Part shown: positions 1 to 8,217 of the stretch, piece after piece
Numbering within the stretch: the stretch's first letter is position 1
How the letters are laid out: each line of letters opens with the position of its first letter
The notes under the pieces: generated by a model
Seen by the model: the letters and a program-made list of their open reading frames with translations, nothing else
Told to the model about the DNA's origin: nothing
Database searches by the model: none
Source: Candidatus Stygibacter frigidus
GTDB lineage: Bacteria > Cloacimonadota > Cloacimonadia > Cloacimonadales > TCS61
DNA length: 10,508 bases
NCBI GenBank assembly: GCA_030765325.1
Contig: JAVCCT010000176.1
Location: 1-10,508 of the forward strand
Reading direction: 5' to 3'
Made by a program: the position numbers and the translations under genes

Positions 1-1
1 T

Positions 2-1312
2 ACCTCTGAAATGCATCCTGAATGATACCCCTTCCAGAGGAAATCTTTCCCGTAATTGATTATATAGATACCGGCTGTAATGTTTGGTTATCAGTTTGGG
101 ATTATTGCAAAAGAACACAAATGTTGGTGGATTCGCCTCCGTCTGGGTGCAATAATAAGTCTTGGAATGCTTCCCTGATGAATGAGAAGGAGGAAAGTTG
201 GAAATGACATCTGCTAAAAATTTGTTTAATTGCGCTGTCGGAATTCTTTTTTTACTGGTATTTTTGATTTCCACCACTTTTTTTAATACGCCACTCACTC
301 TTTGACCTGTGAGAGACGAAATAAATAGTATTGGAGCATAATTTATAAACGGAAGCTGTTCCTTTACTCTCTGAATAAATTCCCCGGGTGTCTTATTATT
401 CTTTTTCACAAGATCCCATTTATTCACCAGTATCAAAATATCTCGATGATGACGGGCAGCAAAAGAGGCTATCTTTTGATCCTGAGTGGCTACTTCTCTT
501 TCGGCATCAAGCATTAATATCACCATATTGCTCTGATGTATTGCCTCTATAGTGCGCATGGAGCTAAAATACTCCACTCCATATTTCACTTTCACCTTTT
601 TGCGTAATCCTGCTGTATCTATTATAGTTATCTCTTCACCAAAATATTTCACCTTCATATCAATACTGTCACGCGTGGTTCCAGGTATATCTGTTACTAT
701 ATTAATATCAGAGCCATGCAATTTATTTACAAGAGATGATTTTCCCACGTTAGGTCTGCCCACAATAGCCAACTTGATCTTTTCTTTGTCATAACTCAAA
801 TCTACATCTTTCACGGGATTTACTAAATTGATAAGTTCATCCAGAAAGTTGCCGCAATTGCGACCTTGCACTGCTGCCATGGGAAAGGCTTCGCCCAATC
901 CTAATTGCAGAAATTCATAAAGATCAAAGGCATCCTTTTCTGAATCTACCTTATTAACCACAAGAAGCACTCTATCTCGTACAGGACTTAGCAATGCTGC
1001 TATTTCAAGATCAAAATCTGTTGCTCCCGTCTTGGCATCAACCATAAAAACTATCACGTCTGCTTCAGATATTGCTACCTCTGCCTGTTCACGAATAGCC
1101 GAATTCATTTTATCGTCTGTGCGGGGAATAATTCCACCAGTATCTACCAGTGTAAAATATATCCCGCTCCATTCTGCATCCTGATATTTCCTGTCCCGCG
1201 TGATGCCTTCTTCAAAATCCACAATCGCACTTCGTTTACGGCAGATGCGATTAAATAGCGTTGATTTTCCCACATTAGGACGACCAACAATTGCCACTAT
1301 ACTTTTTCTCAT
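2..1312 (-). CDS. der: Ribosome-assembly GTPase Der (EngA), 3' end cut by window edge
   Basis: Der is a tandem-GTPase protein that binds the 50S precursor and is needed for large-subunit maturation in the cytoplasm. Reading the minus strand from the ATG at 1312 gives 437 residues open to the edge. The first G domain has GRPNVGKST near residue 10, DTGG near 57 and NKVD near 120. The second repeats GRPNVGKSS near 185, followed by DTAGLRKK and NKWD. A C-terminal KH-like domain follows, with the family pattern TYYCTQTEANPPTFVFF and, at the edge, EGVSFRMHFRG. Der is usually 435-490 residues, so probably only a few are missing. The start matches the usual Der N-terminus. A GAGG lies rather far upstream (about 14 bases), and no other start codon lies between the in-frame upstream stop and this ATG. 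It sits downstream of typA on the same strand, 275 bases away, so it may have its own promoter. Confidence 0.96.
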   Translation of the reverse strand, partial: MRKSIVAIVGRPNVGKSTLFNRICRKRSAIVDFEEGITRDRKYQDAEWSGIYFTLVDTGGIIPRTDDKMNSAIREQAEVAISEADVIVFMVDAKTGATDFDLEIAALLSPVRDRVLLVVNKVDSEKDAFDLYEFLQLGLGEAFPMAAVQGRNCGNFLDELINLVNPVKDVDLSYDKEKIKLAIVGRPNVGKSSLVNKLHGSDINIVTDIPGTTRDSIDMKVKYFGEEITIIDTAGLRKKVKVKYGVEYFSSMRTIEAIHQSNMVILMLDAEREVATQDQKIASFAARHHRDILILVNKWDLVKKNNKTPGEFIQRVKEQLPFINYAPILFISSLTGQRVSGVLKKVVEIKNTSKKRIPTAQLNKFLADVISNFPPSHSSGKHSKTYYCTQTEANPPTFVFFCNNPKLITKHYSRYLYNQLRERFPLEGVSFRMHFRG

Positions 1313-1528
1313 AATTTTATCGTTTTCCTCATGCCTTTAGATTACTCTTTTTACAATAAATCCTTTACTACCAATAACTTTCATTATGATACATAAATTT
1401 TTACTTTCCACGTAATGTCAAATATTATCAATACAATAAATTATGATATCCATATTGTATCATTATACTGCAGTTTCTTTATCGCTGAGGATTGGTTGGC
1501 TGATATTTATTTTTAACGGTAAGAGTTA
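1313..1528. other. typA-der intergenic spacer, AT-rich
   Basis: No gene is visible. On the minus strand there is a TTGACA (complement of 1416-1421) with a weak -10-like TTTATG 18 bases further on (complement of 1392-1397), which would give der a leader of about 80 bases. A short imperfect inverted repeat, ATTATGATA / TATCATTAT (1440-1448 and 1458-1466, one mismatch), lies upstream of it and could be an operator-like site. Both are guesses from pattern only. Confidence 0.5.
1392..1421 (-). promoter_or_regulatory. Candidate der promoter
   Basis: Perfect -35 TTGACA, 18-base spacer, poor -10 TTTATG (3 of 6 consensus bases). Position and strand suit der, but the weak -10 makes this tentative. Confidence 0.25.
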
Positions 1529-1594
1529 TCTGTAAACACAATTAACCCAGTGAACAATGTTAACTATGTTCACTGGGTTAATTGCGTTTACAGA
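1529..1594. repeat. 28-bp near-perfect inverted repeat across the typA stop
   Basis: Left arm 1529-1556 and right arm 1567-1594 are complementary over 28 positions with one A/G difference, which is a G-U wobble in RNA. The 10-base loop contains the palindrome GTTAAC. The arms include CCCAGTGAACA and TGTTCACTGGG. The typA stop codon (1588-1590) lies inside the right arm. On the minus strand the hairpin would end typA mRNA, but no run of U follows directly (the next bases are TAACTCTTACC), so it is not a standard intrinsic terminator. It could be an mRNA 3'-end stabiliser or a small dispersed repeat. Confidence 0.85.
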
Positions 1595-3408
1595 AGAGAT
1601 AATTTAGGTTTTTCTGATCTTTTACGGTCGAGATGGTGTAGGATTTTTTTCCTCATGCGGATGAATTCTGGTGTGATTTCCAGGAGTTCATCGTCACCGA
1701 TATATTCCAGAGCCTGTTCAAGCGAGAAGTGGCGGGGTGGGATAAGCTTGATAGCATCATCAGAGCCGGAAGCTCTCACGTTTGTGAGTTTTTTCCCTTT
1801 GCATACATTGATCACCAGGTCAGTTTCTTTGGCATTCTGACCAACTATCATACCAGCATAAACCTGAGTTTGCGGTTCAATAAAGAGCACTCCACGAGGT
1901 TGGAAGTTATTAAGGGCATAACCCATGGCAACGCCTGCTTCCATGGCGATAAGAGAGCCATGACCGCTTCCGGAGATATCACCTTTATAATATTCATATT
2001 CATAAAAACTGTGATTGATGATCCCGGTACCTCTGGTAATGGTCATAAATTCATTTCTGAAGCCAATCAAACCGCGAGCAGGGACTTTGAATTCCAGACG
2101 TGAATAGCCGTCCTGGGCTGCTGCCATATTAACGAGTTCACCTTTGCGGATACCCATCATTTCAATCACGGCACCCACAAATTCTTCACCTACATCTACC
2201 ATGGCGAGTTCGATGGGTTCAGTTCTCTTGCCATTAACTTCCCGGAAGATCACTTTTGGTTTGGAAACCTGCAATTCAAAGCCTTCGCGGCGCATATTCT
2301 CGATCAGGATAGAAAGCTGTAATTCACCCCGACCTTTAACGATGAAACGGTCAGAATCATTAGTTTTTTCCACAATAAGTGAGACATTGGTTTGCAATTC
2401 TCTCATCAATCTATCATATATTTTATTAGAGGTAACTTTTTTACCTGATTGTCCAGCGAAGGGGGAGGTGTTTACCAGGAACTCCATTGACAGAGTGGGT
2501 TCATCAATTTCTATAAGTGGAAGAGGATTGGGATGTTCCCGATCTGCTACGGTTTCGCCCACGTCAACGCACTCCATCCCTGCCAGTGAGACTATATCTC
2601 CGGCATAAGCCGTTTTAACTTCCTTTTTTGTGAGTCCCACATAGGTATATATCTTGGAAATACGGTAGAGAAGTCTTTCGCCGTTTCTTTTGAGCAGCAC
2701 AATCTCCTCTCCCAGAGAAACCTTACCATTATATATCTTGCCAGTACCCATTTTACCCAGGTAATTATCATAATTGATCGCTGAAACCAGGAACTGGAAA
2801 GGCCTTGACTTATCGCCTTCTGTATCTTTAACATTTTTGATAATGCAATCCAGCAAAGGGAAGATGTCTTCATTTTCATCTACGAGTTGATCCATGGCAA
2901 TGCCTAGTTTGGCTGAAGCATAGATAACCGGAAAGTCAAGCTGCTGGTCATTGGCATTAAGCTCCAGAAAGAGATCAAATACCTTATCGAGCACGTCTTC
3001 CGGTTTACAATTAGGTCTATCAATCTTATTGATAACAACGATGGGGTTCAAGCCCAGCTCCAAAGATTTCTTGAGGACGTATTTGGTTTGCGGCATAGGA
3101 CCTTCATAGGCATCAACAATTAGCAGGACGGCATCAACCATCTTCATGATGCGTTGAACTTCTCCTCCAAAATCTGCATGACCAGGAGTATCTACAATAT
3201 TGATTTTATAATCTTTATAGAACAGGGAGGCATTTTTAGAAAATATAGTAATTCCTCTTTCTCTTTCAATATCATTTGAATCCATTACTCTATCATTAAC
3301 TTGCTCATGTTCACTAAATACGCCAGCCTGCTTAAGAGCAGCATCAATTAGCGTGGTTTTGCCATGATCCACATGAGCGATAATGGCAATGTTCTTTATT
3401 TTCTGCAT
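1588..3408 (-). CDS. typA: Translational GTPase TypA/BipA
   Basis: TypA is an EF-G-like ribosome-binding GTPase involved in 50S assembly and stress or low-temperature growth. The 606 residues match the family's usual length. The G domain shows AHVDHGKTT (residues 11-19), ERERGITI (48-55), DTPGH (73-77), NKID (127-130) and SAK (165-167). The EF-Tu-like domain II and EF-G-like domains follow. The TypA-specific C-terminal region carries ARGLIGFRNEFMTITRGTG, then YAGMIVGQNAKETDL, KKLTNVRASGSDD and ITPEFIRMRKKIL. The start is supported by AAGGAAAG a few bases upstream of the ATG. It is the first gene of a typA-der pair; a promoter-like element lies at 3448-3476. Confidence 0.98.
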   Translation of the reverse strand: MQKIKNIAIIAHVDHGKTTLIDAALKQAGVFSEHEQVNDRVMDSNDIERERGITIFSKNASLFYKDYKINIVDTPGHADFGGEVQRIMKMVDAVLLIVDAYEGPMPQTKYVLKKSLELGLNPIVVINKIDRPNCKPEDVLDKVFDLFLELNANDQQLDFPVIYASAKLGIAMDQLVDENEDIFPLLDCIIKNVKDTEGDKSRPFQFLVSAINYDNYLGKMGTGKIYNGKVSLGEEIVLLKRNGERLLYRISKIYTYVGLTKKEVKTAYAGDIVSLAGMECVDVGETVADREHPNPLPLIEIDEPTLSMEFLVNTSPFAGQSGKKVTSNKIYDRLMRELQTNVSLIVEKTNDSDRFIVKGRGELQLSILIENMRREGFELQVSKPKVIFREVNGKRTEPIELAMVDVGEEFVGAVIEMMGIRKGELVNMAAAQDGYSRLEFKVPARGLIGFRNEFMTITRGTGIINHSFYEYEYYKGDISGSGHGSLIAMEAGVAMGYALNNFQPRGVLFIEPQTQVYAGMIVGQNAKETDLVINVCKGKKLTNVRASGSDDAIKLIPPRHFSLEQALEYIGDDELLEITPEFIRMRKKILHHLDRKRSEKPKLSLL

Positions 3409-3447
3409 TTCTTTCCTTCTTTAAATCTAAAAAATTCCCTACATGCT

Positions 3448-3476
3448 TTTATTTTGAGGCAGTAGTATAGCGTCAA
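3448..3476 (-). promoter_or_regulatory. Candidate typA promoter
   Basis: Minus-strand TTGACG (complement of 3471-3476), spacer of exactly 17 bases, then AATAAA (complement of 3448-3453), which matches 4 of 6 bases of the -10 consensus. It lies about 40 bases upstream of the typA start. Confidence 0.45.
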
Positions 3477-3611
3477 GTTAAAGCGTGAAATAATTTATTT
3501 TTAATAAGTTATATAATCTGAAGGGAATGATTTATAAGATAATATTGGTCATTTATTAGCCAAATTATGAAGTCTAATAAAAACAGAAATAATGGATTCA
3601 GGAAATATATC

Positions 3612-3645
3612 TTGACAATTGGCAGTTATTTTCTGGTGATATAAA
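3612..3645 (+). promoter_or_regulatory. Candidate promoter for the 206-aa lipoprotein gene
   Basis: TTGACA at 3612-3617 and an overlapping-register TTGGCA at 3619-3624, with TATAAA at 3640-3645. Spacing is 22 bases from the first and 15 from the second, neither ideal, so the elements are good but the register is uncertain. A leader of about 75-80 bases would result. Confidence 0.35.
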
Positions 3646-3726
3646 TGTAGACAGCGGAATTGAATTAAGGACTCTGAGCCGATATTCTGCAGTCAAAAAA
3701 TCTTACTGAGAATCTAAGGAAAAATT

Positions 3727-4347
3727 ATGATTGGGATGAAAGGATTAAAATTATCAGGGTTAATTATCCTGGTATTAGTATTATTAGGTTGTGCCCGGAC
3801 AGTGACTTTTACTCATACTATGCGTGAAAGGATAAACCTCTTGGATGATGATCTTCAAAAGGTGCAGTTTTATGTATCAGAAAAGATAATCATCAAACGG
3901 GAATTTGTAAACTGGTCATCAGAGATCAACAGGGAACATGATCTTCGGCAGGAAGGCGATCATTTTATAGAAACAGTGATCATCAATACTGATACCCCGG
4001 GAATAGTAGTGGAAGCAAATGAAGATGAACTGCACGTGAGTTTTGAGCCTGATCCTAATTTCTATTTAGTATTTTGCCAGGGATGCAGTGGGGAAAAGAA
4101 GGATTCTGATCTATACACTTTATACAACTTCAAAATGAAAGGTAAAGAGATAGAGACAGTTGAGGACACCCGATTATATGATGGTGTATCCAAAGATGCA
4201 AAATACTATTTTACTGAATATGGTAATCAGGACTTTTTGATAGCTAATAATTCACATGGAGCATATCTTAAATTAAAAGACAAAGTTGTTAGAAGTATGA
4301 TAAAGACAAAACGAGTACTGCCAGGAAGTATTATTATCGATGATTAA
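3727..4347 (+). CDS. Putative lipoprotein of unknown family
   Basis: 206 residues. The N-terminus is a lipoprotein signal: positively charged start (MIGMKGLK), hydrophobic run, and lipobox VLLGC with the acylated Cys at residue 22. The mature protein of about 185 residues is predicted to be membrane-anchored outside the cytoplasm. It looks beta-rich, with alternating short hydrophobic strands (YVSEKIIIKREF, HFIETVIINT, YLVFCQGCSG), a CQGC motif near residues 117-120, and no transmembrane segment after the signal. AAGGA 6 bases before the ATG supports the start; Met4 is a possible alternative. I do not recognise the family, and function cannot be assigned. It is the only plus-strand gene in the window and is flanked by a divergent typA and a convergent propeller gene whose stop overlaps its own. 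Confidence 0.85.
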   Translation: MIGMKGLKLSGLIILVLVLLGCARTVTFTHTMRERINLLDDDLQKVQFYVSEKIIIKREFVNWSSEINREHDLRQEGDHFIETVIINTDTPGIVVEANEDELHVSFEPDPNFYLVFCQGCSGEKKDSDLYTLYNFKMKGKEIETVEDTRLYDGVSKDAKYYFTEYGNQDFLIANNSHGAYLKLKDKVVRSMIKTKRVLPGSIIIDD

Positions 4348-5285
4348 TTGAGCGAGAATTTATATATAATTAAATCCATTGAATCATAGAGGAAAACCTG
4401 GTTTTCATATAACGCCCATGAATCAGTAAGCCACACTTTGTCTGGCAGCAGAATGACATTTAATAGATTACCCTTTTTATCATATTGTCCAATGATGTTA
4501 TAATATGAAATCTCAGTTTGAGTGGAATCAGCAGCATCATGATCATTTGAAGAAGCCAGAATAAGGAATCCTTCCTGATAGGGTAGAGGTTTGCCGTAAA
4601 GAGTGTTTTTATATTTAAGAGGGAGTTTATCCACTTTTGTTCTTTTAGGTTTTCCGCTGATATTAAAGAAGGTGATCTCATCCCGTCCGCTGAAACTCAG
4701 TACATAGCCCCAATCAGTAACGCAATAAGAATAATATTTATCCAGTATTGAGCCAAAATGTTTATTAGTAAAATATTTATTAAGGTCAACTTCCAGAGAG
4801 ATATTTGAATTTGTTATAGAATAAATACCCGCCTGATTACTTCCTGGGAGGACATCAATATATAGCTGTTGATCATAAAAACAGGTCTTCCAGGGGTAAA
4901 TAAGCTCGATCTCATCAATATAATCGCCATAAGGTGAGAGGAATTGAAGCCGGTCATTATTAAAATCAGAAATAGCAATATTACCCCAGCCGTCTTCATT
5001 TACCGAAAGGGGTCTATTAAGCATGCCAGGCTCTGTTCCTGTTTGACCAAACTTTCTGGTGAAGGACAGGGTTTGAGGATCAAACACAAAAATGATATTG
5101 GTTTTCTGATCAACGATATAAAGTTCTTCATCGGCAATATCAAGATCTATGGGAAAAGAAAAGAAATATTCATCTCCCTGGGATTCAAGACTGTCCAGTA
5201 AACTGATTTGCCTGGCAGGGACTTCTGCAGAAAGATAACAGCAGGAAATTAAACTTAGGCTAAGAATCAAAAGAAAGCGTTTAAT
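4344..5285 (-). CDS. Secreted six-bladed beta-propeller (NHL-like) lipoprotein, probable ATT start
   Basis: About 313 residues if translation starts at ATT 5285-5283, or 308 from the TTG at 5270. The ATT start gives a typical lipoprotein signal, MKRFLLILSLSLISC, with lipobox LISC and Cys15; the TTG start loses the basic N-region. GGAG (complement of 5293-5296) sits 7 bases before ATT but 22 before TTG. The mature part has NHL-type blade strands: EELYIVDQKTNIIFVFD, then FGQTGTEPGMLNRPLSV, then GNIAISDFNNDRLQFLSPYG, as in extracytoplasmic six-bladed propellers, which are often of unknown ligand. It is last in the apparent operon after lplA, whose TGA (5267-5269) lies within its first codons. 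Its stop overlaps that of the convergent lipoprotein gene. No catalytic motif is visible; a scaffold or binding role is plausible but unproven. Confidence 0.8.
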   Translation of the reverse strand: MKRFLLILSLSLISCCYLSAEVPARQISLLDSLESQGDEYFFSFPIDLDIADEELYIVDQKTNIIFVFDPQTLSFTRKFGQTGTEPGMLNRPLSVNEDGWGNIAISDFNNDRLQFLSPYGDYIDEIELIYPWKTCFYDQQLYIDVLPGSNQAGIYSITNSNISLEVDLNKYFTNKHFGSILDKYYSYCVTDWGYVLSFSGRDEITFFNISGKPKRTKVDKLPLKYKNTLYGKPLPYQEGFLILASSNDHDAADSTQTEISYYNIIGQYDKKGNLLNVILLPDKVWLTDSWALYENQVFLYDSMDLIIYKFSLN

Positions 5286-6247
5286 AAGTCATCTCCAGTG
5301 ATATTTACAAGATATGATTCTACATTAATTTTACTGATAATATCCTTAACTGCCAGCAATTCATGTTTGCAACCTTTAAAAGCGTGGAGCAGTCTTTCTA
5401 CTGGGAATTTTGTAAAGAAATCCCCATTAAGCTTAAATTCTGTGATTATGCCATTCTGGACTATTAATCTAACTTCAATTATACCACCTTTGGTTTTAAT
5501 GGTCTTATCAAAATTATATTCAGGAGAAGCTCCAAAATTCCAGTCCCAGGTGGAATATTTGTTATCTGCAAGCTTTTGGATATTCTTCATGTCTGCATCA
5601 GAAAAGGTATAACCTGTAGTAGTAAGATTTGAAAAGGTGATATATTTTATTAGTCCATCTTCAAATTCCTTACCCGAGGGTGGGTTAAATATATGGTCAC
5701 TAATATTTGTAACCCTGCTTCTGATAGATTTCACTGCTTTATCTTTATATTTTAGCGGATCACTCTTCAGCGCTTGCGAGAGATCACTCATTTTTGCCGA
5801 ATAAAGCAGGGTGCCATGCTGAAGTACCTTTTTAGAAGTAGTCAGTTTAGCATTTCCACTGATTTTCTTATCACCGATCACCAGATCATTTCTTCCTTTT
5901 AACCGGGCATTAACGCCCTGGTTTTGCAGATATTTCACGATTGGCTCAGTGTATTTCTCAAAACCAGCCTCTTCGTTTTCGTCTTTATGGCACAAAAAGG
6001 AGAAATTGATATTACCCAGATCATGAAAAACTGCTCCACCACCAGTGAGTCTGCGGACTACTTTGATATTGTTCTCAGTGATATAATCAATATTAAGCTG
6101 GGCAAGAGTGTTTTGGAATTTACCTACGATGATAGACGGGCTGTTTATATACAGCATAAACACATCATCAGTGAAGTTGTCCAGGATGTATTCCTCGGAA
6201 GCAATATTAAAATAGGGATCATTAGTAGGTGATTTAATTATAAGCAT
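5267..6247 (-). CDS. lplA: Lipoate-protein ligase A
   Basis: LplA activates lipoate with ATP and transfers it to the target lysine of E2 or H proteins (2-oxoacid dehydrogenases, glycine cleavage) in the cytoplasm. The 326 residues fit the two-domain E. coli-type enzyme (about 338). The lipoate/biotin ligase fold shows RRLTGGGAVFHDLGNINFSF (from residue 65), the GRNDL motif (118-122) and KKISGNAK (127-134) with the catalytic Lys at about 128, followed by HGTLL (144-148). The accessory C-terminal domain covers roughly 245-326. AAGGATAA upstream of the ATG supports the start. The gene begins 5 bases after the transketolase stop and overlaps the first codons of the propeller gene, so translation is probably coupled. 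No lipoylated protein is encoded in the window. Confidence 0.95.
   Translation of the reverse strand: MLIIKSPTNDPYFNIASEEYILDNFTDDVFMLYINSPSIIVGKFQNTLAQLNIDYITENNIKVVRRLTGGGAVFHDLGNINFSFLCHKDENEEAGFEKYTEPIVKYLQNQGVNARLKGRNDLVIGDKKISGNAKLTTSKKVLQHGTLLYSAKMSDLSQALKSDPLKYKDKAVKSIRSRVTNISDHIFNPPSGKEFEDGLIKYITFSNLTTTGYTFSDADMKNIQKLADNKYSTWDWNFGASPEYNFDKTIKTKGGIIEVRLIVQNGIITEFKLNGDFFTKFPVERLLHAFKGCKHELLAVKDIISKINVESYLVNITGDDLLNAFF
5283..5296 (-). promoter_or_regulatory. Ribosome binding site that points to an ATT start
   Basis: GGAG (complement of 5293-5296), 7 bases, then ATT AAA CGC (I/M-K-R). The site lies inside the end of lplA. An in-frame stop occurs just upstream, so no ATG, GTG or TTG is available with this spacing. 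Confidence 0.55.
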
Positions 6248-6252
6248 TAAAA

Positions 6253-8202
6253 TTATCCTTGTAAATATTCTATGATCTCTTCTTGTATCGTGATTGGATC
6301 AAGCCAGCAATACTGATATACAGCACTGCTCTTGCCTGAAACAGGGTAGTTTTGAACGCCAAAGGCTTTAAATTTTACGGCTATTTGTAATTTCACCAGT
6401 TCAGATTGAAGGCAACTGGCAAGTCCGGTATGCACATTATGATCTTCATAGGTAAAGATGCAGCCGGTAGCAGCAGCCTTTCTGATTACGTCAGCTTTAA
6501 TGGATTGAGGGGTGGAAATATTCCATACTTGCAGGTTTATATTCTGCTGACGCAGTTCTTCTGCAACCAGAAGAGCGTTATTCGTAAGCGTACCCATCAC
6601 AAAAAGGGCAGCACTATCGCCATCCCGTAAAAGGTCTGCATTGCCATATTCAAATTTATAATCTTCACCATAATATACTTTACCATCTTCTGTGCGTATT
6701 ATATCAAGCTTTGACCTGCCCATAGGCACCAGATAATTACCATCTTTGGCAGCCAGCCAGCGGATAATGTGATCAGTTTGATTAGGGTCAGCAGGGATAA
6801 GGCATTTGAAATTGAACATATTACGCACCTGAGCCAGATAGTCCACGCACTGATGGGTTTTGCCATCTTCACCCACGTCTAATCCCACATGTGTGAGAAT
6901 TATCTTAAGATTTGTTTCATTAATATCATTCAATCTATGCTGATTATAAGTTTCATCAATGCCAAACACACCAAAATCACTGAAAAAGGTCTGAAAGCCG
7001 CATTTGGAGAAAGCACCTGCACAAGTGGCTGTGTGATGCTCCATTATCCCGCTTTGAAAGAAATTAGCCGGGTATTTGTCCTTAAAACCTTTGGTCTTAA
7101 CGCTGCCTGCCAGATCACAATCAAATACTGCCATCGCCAGATGATCTCCCTCAGCATTTTGCTGGGCAATATCCACAAGAGCATTACCCCAGGCACTCCG
7201 ATTATCAGTTTTCTGTTCATAATTAATATGCTTCCCGGTATGTAAGGGGAAAGCAGGTTTTATATCTTCTACCGCTGAGCATCTACCGGAAGTAAATTCT
7301 ATGCGTAATGCTTTCAGCTTATCAAAATCATCCAGCTGACCCAGTTCAGCAAGAGCGGAAACAAGATCAATCCCATTCTCAGATTTATATGGTAGAGTCT
7401 GTCCATGCCATTTCTCGTCATTTTCCATAAAGCTGATGTCTTTACCCATTATTGTGTTTGCCAGGATAACGGTAGGGATTTCGTTATTTCTGGTATAATG
7501 AATAGCTGCCAGTATCTGATTAATATCATGACCATCAATCTCTATCACATCCCAGTTATCAGCCAGAAATTCTTCCTTGATATTCTGAGGCATCACGCAC
7601 TTGCATTTGCCGGAGATTTGCAGTTTATTATAATCGATAAACGCAGTCAGGTTATTAAGCTGGAACTTACTGGCAAATCTGCGTGCTTCACTGATCTGAC
7701 CTTTTTGCTGTTCGCCATCGCCCATCAGCACATATACATGATTTTTATAGCCCTTCACTTTATTAGCCAGCGCAAAACCGCATCCGGCTGAAAGTCCCTG
7801 TCCCAGATTTCCACTTGCCCATTCGATCCCGGGAACGCAGGGTTCCACATGTCCTTCATAAATACTGCCAGCTAAGCGGAATTGCGAGACCATCTGATCA
7901 AGATCAAAATAGCCATATAAGCTCAAAGCAGAATAAGCAGCGGGGGAGACGTGACCATGAGAGATCACTATTTTATCTCTATCTGCCTTCTTGGGGTTTT
8001 GCGGATCATGATCTATAATGGAATATAATGAAAGCAAGAGATCTATAGTAGAAAGTGAACCTCCCGGATGACCACTGCCAGCCAAAGATGTCATTTTAAG
8101 TATGGAAGCACGGGCGATTATTGCTTTAGCTTTTATCGCTTGAATAAGGGTCTGGTCAATAAGTGAGGCATATTTACTCTCAATTGCCTTAATATCTGGC
8201 AT
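6253..8202 (-). CDS. tkt: Transketolase, single chain
   Basis: Transketolase moves two-carbon units between sugar phosphates in the non-oxidative pentose phosphate pathway, using thiamine diphosphate and a divalent metal. At 649 residues it is a full-length single chain, not split into N and C subunits. Visible active-site elements: SGHPGGSLS (H45), SHGH (81-84), EGHVE (H118), the ThDP/metal motif GDGEQQKGQ (161-169) with DYN (190-192), WHG (H266), the phosphate-binding NRS (R335, S336), IMEHH with the catalytic Glu388, and GEDGKTHQ with H450. The C-terminal domain starts near 525. GDGEQQKG and MEHHT differ from the enterobacterial sequences and suggest a separate transketolase clade. GGAG stands 6 bases before the ATG. 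It lies 15 bases after the DUF4476-like gene and 5 before lplA. Confidence 0.94.
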   Translation of the reverse strand: MPDIKAIESKYASLIDQTLIQAIKAKAIIARASILKMTSLAGSGHPGGSLSTIDLLLSLYSIIDHDPQNPKKADRDKIVISHGHVSPAAYSALSLYGYFDLDQMVSQFRLAGSIYEGHVEPCVPGIEWASGNLGQGLSAGCGFALANKVKGYKNHVYVLMGDGEQQKGQISEARRFASKFQLNNLTAFIDYNKLQISGKCKCVMPQNIKEEFLADNWDVIEIDGHDINQILAAIHYTRNNEIPTVILANTIMGKDISFMENDEKWHGQTLPYKSENGIDLVSALAELGQLDDFDKLKALRIEFTSGRCSAVEDIKPAFPLHTGKHINYEQKTDNRSAWGNALVDIAQQNAEGDHLAMAVFDCDLAGSVKTKGFKDKYPANFFQSGIMEHHTATCAGAFSKCGFQTFFSDFGVFGIDETYNQHRLNDINETNLKIILTHVGLDVGEDGKTHQCVDYLAQVRNMFNFKCLIPADPNQTDHIIRWLAAKDGNYLVPMGRSKLDIIRTEDGKVYYGEDYKFEYGNADLLRDGDSAALFVMGTLTNNALLVAEELRQQNINLQVWNISTPQSIKADVIRKAAATGCIFTYEDHNVHTGLASCLQSELVKLQIAVKFKAFGVQNYPVSGKSSAVYQYCWLDPITIQEEIIEYLQG

Positions 8203-8217
8203 TATAACTCCTGTTAA

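Larger units (their letters stand above)
3409..3726. other. Divergent intergenic region between typA and a lipoprotein gene
   Basis: 318 AT-rich bases with no gene on either strand. They hold candidate promoters for both flanking genes (minus strand around 3448-3476, plus strand around 3612-3645). No convincing hairpin, riboswitch-like structure or operator was seen in the middle. Confidence 0.6.

Noticed and set aside
1588..8202. Many open frames of 60-150 codons antisense or out of frame within typA, tkt, lplA and the propeller gene
   Set aside because: They lie wholly inside clearly identified genes and have no start signals or recognisable domains.
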